A stretch of DNA of 64,000 nt, taken from NCBI RefSeq assembly GCF_003001955.1, contig NZ_PVNH01000008.1, positions 310,001-374,000 of the forward strand, written 5' to 3'. The notes beneath the pieces were generated by a model, which had not been told where the DNA came from, did not search any database, and saw only the letters and a list, made by a program, of their open reading frames with translations. Shown piece by piece: positions 58,463-64,000 of the stretch; position 1 is the first letter of the stretch, and every line of letters begins with the position of its first letter. Source of the DNA: Prauserella shujinwangii (GTDB lineage: Bacteria > Actinomycetota > Actinomycetes > Mycobacteriales > Pseudonocardiaceae). The position numbers and the translations under genes are program-made.

Positions 58463-59412
58463 CGGGCGATCACCTCGCGAGCCAGCGTGCGGTACGCCGT
58501 CGCACCGGCCGATCTCGGGGCCCAGCGAGTGATCGGCTCGCCGGCCACGGTCGTCTCGGGGAATCGCACGGTGCGGTTGATCACCGTGTCGAACACGGTG
58601 TCACCGAATGCTTCCACCACGCGCGCCATGACCTCCTTCGAATGCAGGGTTCTCGGATCGAACATGGTGGCGAGAATCCCGGTGATATCCAGTTTGGGGT
58701 TGAGCCGCTCGCGCACCTTCTCGATGGTGTCGATCAGCAACGCCACGCCACGCAGGCTGAAGAACTCGCACTCCAGCGGGATGATCACACCGTCGGACGC
58801 GGTGAGCGCGTTGACGGTGAGCAGCCCGAGTGACGGCTGGCAGTCGACCAGAACATAGTCGTAGTCGTCCATGACCGGTCGAAGCACCCTCAGTAACGTG
58901 TGCTCGCGCCCCACCTCGGCGACGAGCTGGACCTCCGCGGCGGAGAGGTCGATGTTGCTCGGCAGCAGGTCGACGTTCTCCACGGAGGTCTTGCGGATCA
59001 CGTCGCAGATGTCCACCGAGCGTTCCATGATCACGTTGTAGACCGTCTGGTCGAGCTCGTGCGGCTGGATGCCGAGCCCGACCGACAGCGCACCCTGCGG
59101 GTCGAAGTCGACGAGCAGTACCCGCCTGCCGTACTCGGCGAGCGCGGCCCCGAGATTGATCGTGGACGTGGTCTTGCCGACGCCGCCCTTCTGATTGCAC
59201 ATCGCGAGCACGCGCGCGGGCCCGTGCCGCTCCAGCATCGGCGGCTCTGGTATCTCGCGAATCGGCCTCCCGGTCGGGCCCAGCTTGGGCTTGCCGCTGC
59301 GGTCGGTCACCTCAGGCACGTCGAACTCCCCGGTATCGCCCCGAGTCTCGGTTGCGATCGGCCGGCTGAGGCTGTCCGGGGCCCTGCTCGCCGGTTGCTC
59401 GGAAGTCGACAT
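58459..59412 (-). CDS. ParA family chromosome-partitioning ATPase
   Basis: A 317-residue ParA/Soj ATPase with a deviant Walker A (AMCNQKGGVGKTTSTINLGAALA), DFDPQGALSVGLGI, LVDCQPSLGLLTVNAL and FDTVINRTVRFPETTVAGEPI. About 75 N-terminal residues rich in Pro, Arg and Glu precede the ATPase. I start at ATG 59412. It is a second ParA, distinct from the parAB near the origin, and in mycobacteria the same position is held by Rv1708. It is the first of five overlapping genes ending with rluB. Confidence 0.92.
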   Translation of the reverse strand: MSTSEQPASRAPDSLSRPIATETRGDTGEFDVPEVTDRSGKPKLGPTGRPIREIPEPPMLERHGPARVLAMCNQKGGVGKTTSTINLGAALAEYGRRVLLVDFDPQGALSVGLGIQPHELDQTVYNVIMERSVDICDVIRKTSVENVDLLPSNIDLSAAEVQLVAEVGREHTLLRVLRPVMDDYDYVLVDCQPSLGLLTVNALTASDGVIIPLECEFFSLRGVALLIDTIEKVRERLNPKLDITGILATMFDPRTLHSKEVMARVVEAFGDTVFDTVINRTVRFPETTVAGEPITRWAPRSAGATAYRTLAREVIAR

Positions 59413-59518
59413 GGGGCGAAAGCTCCTTGTTCTGCATGGACGCCGGTCAGCGTATGCGGGCACGCAGAGCACCGGCAAAGCGGCTCGCCGGGCACGACCG
59501 GAGTACTTTTCGGCCGGA

Positions 59519-60454
59519 TCAGCCCAGGGCTCGCGGGTGCGCGGTCGCGTAGACCTCGCGCAGCGTGTTCACGGTGACGAGGGTGTACACCTGAGTGGTG
59601 GTGACCGACGCGTGACCGAGCAGTTCCTGCACCACCCGGACGTCGGCGCCGCCCTCCAGCAGGTGGGTGGCGAACGAGTGGCGCAGGGTGTGCGGGGACA
59701 CCGTGGCGGCCAGTCCGGCGCGCTCGGCATTGGTCTTGAGCACCTGCCACGCGCTCTGCCGCGACAGCCGCCCGCCGCGGGCGTTGAGGAACACGGCCGC
59801 CGTGCCGCGGCCCCGGCTCGCGAGCACCGGCCTGGCCCGCACGAGGTAGGCGTCCAGCGCGTCGAGCGCGGGTTTGCCGATGGGCACGAGCCGCTGCTTG
59901 CCGCCCTTGCCGTCGAGCAGGACCGTGCGCTCGCCCGCGTCGAGGTCGTCCAGGTCGAGCCCCACGGCCTCGGAGATCCGGGCTCCCGTGGAGTACAGCA
60001 GCTCCAGCAGCGCGCGGTCGCGCAGCGGGCGCTCCCCCTCGGCCGGTGGCAGGTCGAGCAGCCGGAGCACGTCATGCACGGGCAGCGCCTTCGGCAGCCG
60101 CTTCGCCGCGGCGGGCGGGCGCACGTCGCGCGCCGGGTCGTGCTCGGTGATGCCGTCGGCGTGCGCGAAGCGGTGCAGGCCGCGCACCGCGACGAGGGCA
60201 CGGGCCGCCGACGAGGCCGCCAGCGGCTGGTGCTCCCCGTCCCCCTCGCGCAGTGCCGCGCCGAAGGCCGTGATGTGCTCGGGCCCGACCCGCGTGAAGT
60301 CGGTGATCCCCTGCCGTCCGAGGTGCGCGACGTACCGGCGCAGGTCCCGCGCGTAGCTGTCCAGCGTGTTGCGCGCGGTGCCGCGCTCGACGAGCAGGTG
60401 GTCGAGATAGGCGGCGACCACCTTGCTCACGGAGGTGCCGCCGGCCCTGGTCAC
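59519..60454 (-). CDS. xerD: Site-specific tyrosine recombinase XerD
   Basis: Resolves chromosome dimers at dif with XerC. The 311 residues have the N-terminal SAM-like core-binding domain ([34 protein letters not shown]) and the catalytic domain with Arg in [12 protein letters not shown], Lys in [49 protein letters not shown] (His, Arg, His, Tyr). No phage genes are near, and the position next to parA and pyrG supports XerD. Confidence 0.95.
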   Translation of the reverse strand: MTRAGGTSVSKVVAAYLDHLLVERGTARNTLDSYARDLRRYVAHLGRQGITDFTRVGPEHITAFGAALREGDGEHQPLAASSAARALVAVRGLHRFAHADGITEHDPARDVRPPAAAKRLPKALPVHDVLRLLDLPPAEGERPLRDRALLELLYSTGARISEAVGLDLDDLDAGERTVLLDGKGGKQRLVPIGKPALDALDAYLVRARPVLASRGRGTAAVFLNARGGRLSRQSAWQVLKTNAERAGLAATVSPHTLRHSFATHLLEGGADVRVVQELLGHASVTTTQVYTLVTVNTLREVYATAHPRALG

Positions 60455-60519
60455 GCGGACACTCTAGGAGACGACCGCACGGATCCCAACGATGTTCGCG
60501 TTCCGCGGGTCAGCGCGCC

Positions 60520-61263
<744 letters not shown>

Positions 61264-61303
61264 TGACCGGGACATCCCCGTCGAAACCACCCGTCGCACG
61301 GGC

Positions 61304-61309
61304 TAACGT
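61304..61309 (+). promoter_or_regulatory. -10 element of a leaderless DUF1707-TM2 mRNA
   Basis: TAACGT ends six bases before the ATG at 61316, and no ribosome site is present. The identical hexamer and spacing occur before the decayed antitoxin at 9236. Confidence 0.5.
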
Positions 61310-61315
61310 GGACCC

Positions 61316-61846
61316 ATGTCGAGCCAACCGGATCCCGAGGCGCTCCGAATCGGCACCGCCGAACGGGAGGAGGCGGGCCGCGCCCTCGGGGAGCACCTGG
61401 CCGAGGGCAGGCTCACCCCGACCGAGTACGAGGAGCGGGTCGCGACCGCGTTCGCCGCGCAGACGCGGGCCGACCTGCGCCCGCTGTTCGAGGACCTGCC
61501 CGCGCCGCACCCGGCGTTCCTGGCTCCGCCCCCATCGGCACGGGCGTACCCGTACGCGCCGCCCCCGCCGGACGCGTCACCCCCGTCGTCCCCGCCCTCG
61601 GCGTACCACCAGCCCGGGCCGCCCGCCGGCGTCTCCGACCGGTCGCGGATCGTCGCCGGGGTACTGCAGATCGTGCTCCCGTTCGGGATCGGCCGGTTCT
61701 ACACCGGACACACCGGCATGGCGGTGGCGCAGCTGCTGGTGACCCTGTTCACCCTGGGCGTCGGCGCCCTCTGGCCGCTGATCGACGGCATCCTGCTGCT
61801 CGTCAACGGCGGCCGCGACCGGTACGGCCGCCCGCTCCGCGACTGA
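61316..61846 (+). CDS. DUF1707 and TM2 domain membrane protein
   Basis: A 176-residue protein with an N-terminal DUF1707 domain (ALRIGTAEREEAGRALGEHLAEGRLTPTEYEERVATAFAAQTRADLRPLFEDLP), a Pro-rich linker of about 45 residues, and a C-terminal TM2 domain (IVAGVLQIVLPFGIGRFYTGHTGMAVAQLL then two-helix hairpin with PLIDGILLLV). Both domains are common in actinobacterial membrane proteins of unknown role. Probably leaderless. It converges on the Nudix gene across a hairpin. Confidence 0.88.
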   Translation: MSSQPDPEALRIGTAEREEAGRALGEHLAEGRLTPTEYEERVATAFAAQTRADLRPLFEDLPAPHPAFLAPPPSARAYPYAPPPPDASPPSSPPSAYHQPGPPAGVSDRSRIVAGVLQIVLPFGIGRFYTGHTGMAVAQLLVTLFTLGVGALWPLIDGILLLVNGGRDRYGRPLRD

Positions 61847-61860
61847 CACCCCCGGTTCGC

Positions 61861-61915
61861 CGCCCCCAGGGCCACCTTGGTCGCGCTGGGGGCGACCAAG
61901 GTGGACTGGGGGGCG
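61861..61915. terminator. Long hairpin between the DUF1707 and Nudix genes
   Basis: CCACCTTGGTCGC (61872-61884) and GCGACCAAGGTGG (61892-61904) are perfect 13-bp arms around a seven-base loop. An outer CGCCCCCAG/CTGGGGGGCG pairing extends the stem with small bulges. It lies between convergent stops and has no T-tract. Confidence 0.72.
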
Positions 61916-61917
61916 AA

Positions 61918-62540
61918 TCAGCGGCGGCGGGCGGCGAACGCGACCGGGCGGTCCCGCCAGGGCGCGTCGGCGGGCCGCGCGGGCGCCGCTCCGGTGAGCA
62001 CGGCGTGCGCGGCGAGCAGGCCGCCGACCGTCGCCCCGTTGACGATCTCCCCCGCGAGCACCATCCGCACGGCCTCGGTGAGCGGGAAGCGCCGGATCAC
62101 CAGGTCCGCCTCCTCCTCGCCGTGCACGTCGCGGTCCACAGCGGACAGATCGCGGGCGAGGAAGATCCGGATCACCTCGTCGGTGAACCCGGGCGAGGCG
62201 GCCACGTCCACCAGTGTCTCCCAGCGCCGCGCGGCGAGCCCGGCCTCCTCGGCCAGCTCCCGGCGCGCCGAGTCCAGCGGGTCCTCGCCGTCCTGGTCCA
62301 GCAGCCCGGCGGGCAGCTCCCACAGCCTGCGGCCCACCGGATGCCGGTACTGGTGCACGAGCGTCACCCGCTCCTGCTCGTCCACCGCGGCGATGCCCAC
62401 CGCACCAAGGTGCTCGACCACCTCCCGGCGGGCGGTGCCCCCGCCCGGCATGGCGACCTCGTCGATCCGCATGCCGACGACCCGTCCGATGTGGACGTCG
62501 CGGGAGGACACCACCGTGAACTCGTGGCTGCCGGGCTCCG

Positions 62541-62544
<4 letters not shown>
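61918..62544 (-). CDS. Nudix hydrolase, ADP-ribose pyrophosphatase type
   Basis: A 208-residue Nudix enzyme that probably cleaves ADP-ribose. It has the family strand [24 protein letters not shown], an intact Nudix box ([11 protein letters not shown]) and a PGFTDE loop, the ADP-ribose-type signature. The GTG start (62544) overlaps the pyrG stop as GTGA. The gene order pyrG-Nudix-xerD is conserved in mycobacteria (Rv1699-Rv1701). Confidence 0.93.

Positions 62545-64000
<1,456 letters not shown>

Noticed and set aside
59519-60454. Phage or integrative-element integrase
   Set aside because: The tyrosine recombinase sits in the conserved pyrG-Nudix-xerD-parA order with no phage genes or att repeats, so it is chromosomal XerD.

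Overview
The window is very high in G+C, with many GTG starts, few TTA codons, several apparently leaderless starts and actinobacterial families (SsgB-like, HelR, PimA/PatA/PgsA, PAC2, FusA2-type EF-G). It looks like a chromosomal segment of a filamentous actinomycete, most probably a member of the Pseudonocardiaceae (Amycolatopsis, Saccharomonospora or Prauserella type). That assignment is an inference from gene content and order, not from a marker gene.

Left block (1-24.6 kb, mostly minus strand). It keeps the order known from Mycobacterium: secD, yajC, ruvB, ruvA, ruvC, yebC, pdxT, pdxS, then Nudix, pimA, patA, pgsA, HIT, thrS. Protein export, Holliday-junction processing, vitamin B6 synthesis and phosphatidylinositol mannoside synthesis therefore sit together. 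Accessory genes interrupt it: a Tat-exported EEP-fold hydrolase and a DUF4262 protein (4.4-6.0 kb); azlCD with an XRE-cupin regulator, a decayed vapBC pair and an MFS/TetR pair (7.5-12.0 kb); an EF-G paralogue (13.2-15.3 kb) and a degraded secreted-protein remnant; and a MarR/YceI pair whose shared promoter carries two operators (20.8-21.9 kb).

Middle accessory region (24.7-44.2 kb). It holds a polyprenyl-phosphate sugar transferase; four tRNA genes (Val-CAC on minus; Gly-GCC, Cys-GCA and Val-GAC on plus) flanking an ssgB-like sporulation gene; a LacI-controlled arabinoside uptake operon ending in a GH51 arabinofuranosidase but with no ATPase; a nucleotidyltransferase; the RNA polymerase recycling helicase HelR; stress and signalling genes (GNAT, UspA, PAC2, ROK); and a two-gene operon of an atypical amidohydrolase and an Atu4866-domain protein, preceded by a well-placed 57-codon small ORF.

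Right block (44.3-64.0 kb). It follows a second conserved order: der, plsC, cmk, then rluB, scpB, scpA, an RHH protein, parA, xerD, Nudix, pyrG. This covers ribosome assembly, CMP/CTP metabolism, condensin and chromosome partitioning. Between cmk and rluB lies an ion-homeostasis insert: a complete overlapping mnhABCDEFG (Mrp) operon facing a KhtTU-type K+/H+ antiporter pair. A remarkable 30-bp tandem repeat lies between mnhE and mnhF.

Gene ends are punctuated by long-armed hairpins between convergent pairs (12.05, 21.99, 35.43, 55.27 and 61.89 kb). Two of these contain the stop codon of a flanking gene inside the stem. Clear operators with their likely regulators are visible for azlC, the MFS pump, yceI and the arabinoside operon. 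I saw no complete insertion sequence, prophage, CRISPR array or biosynthetic gene cluster.
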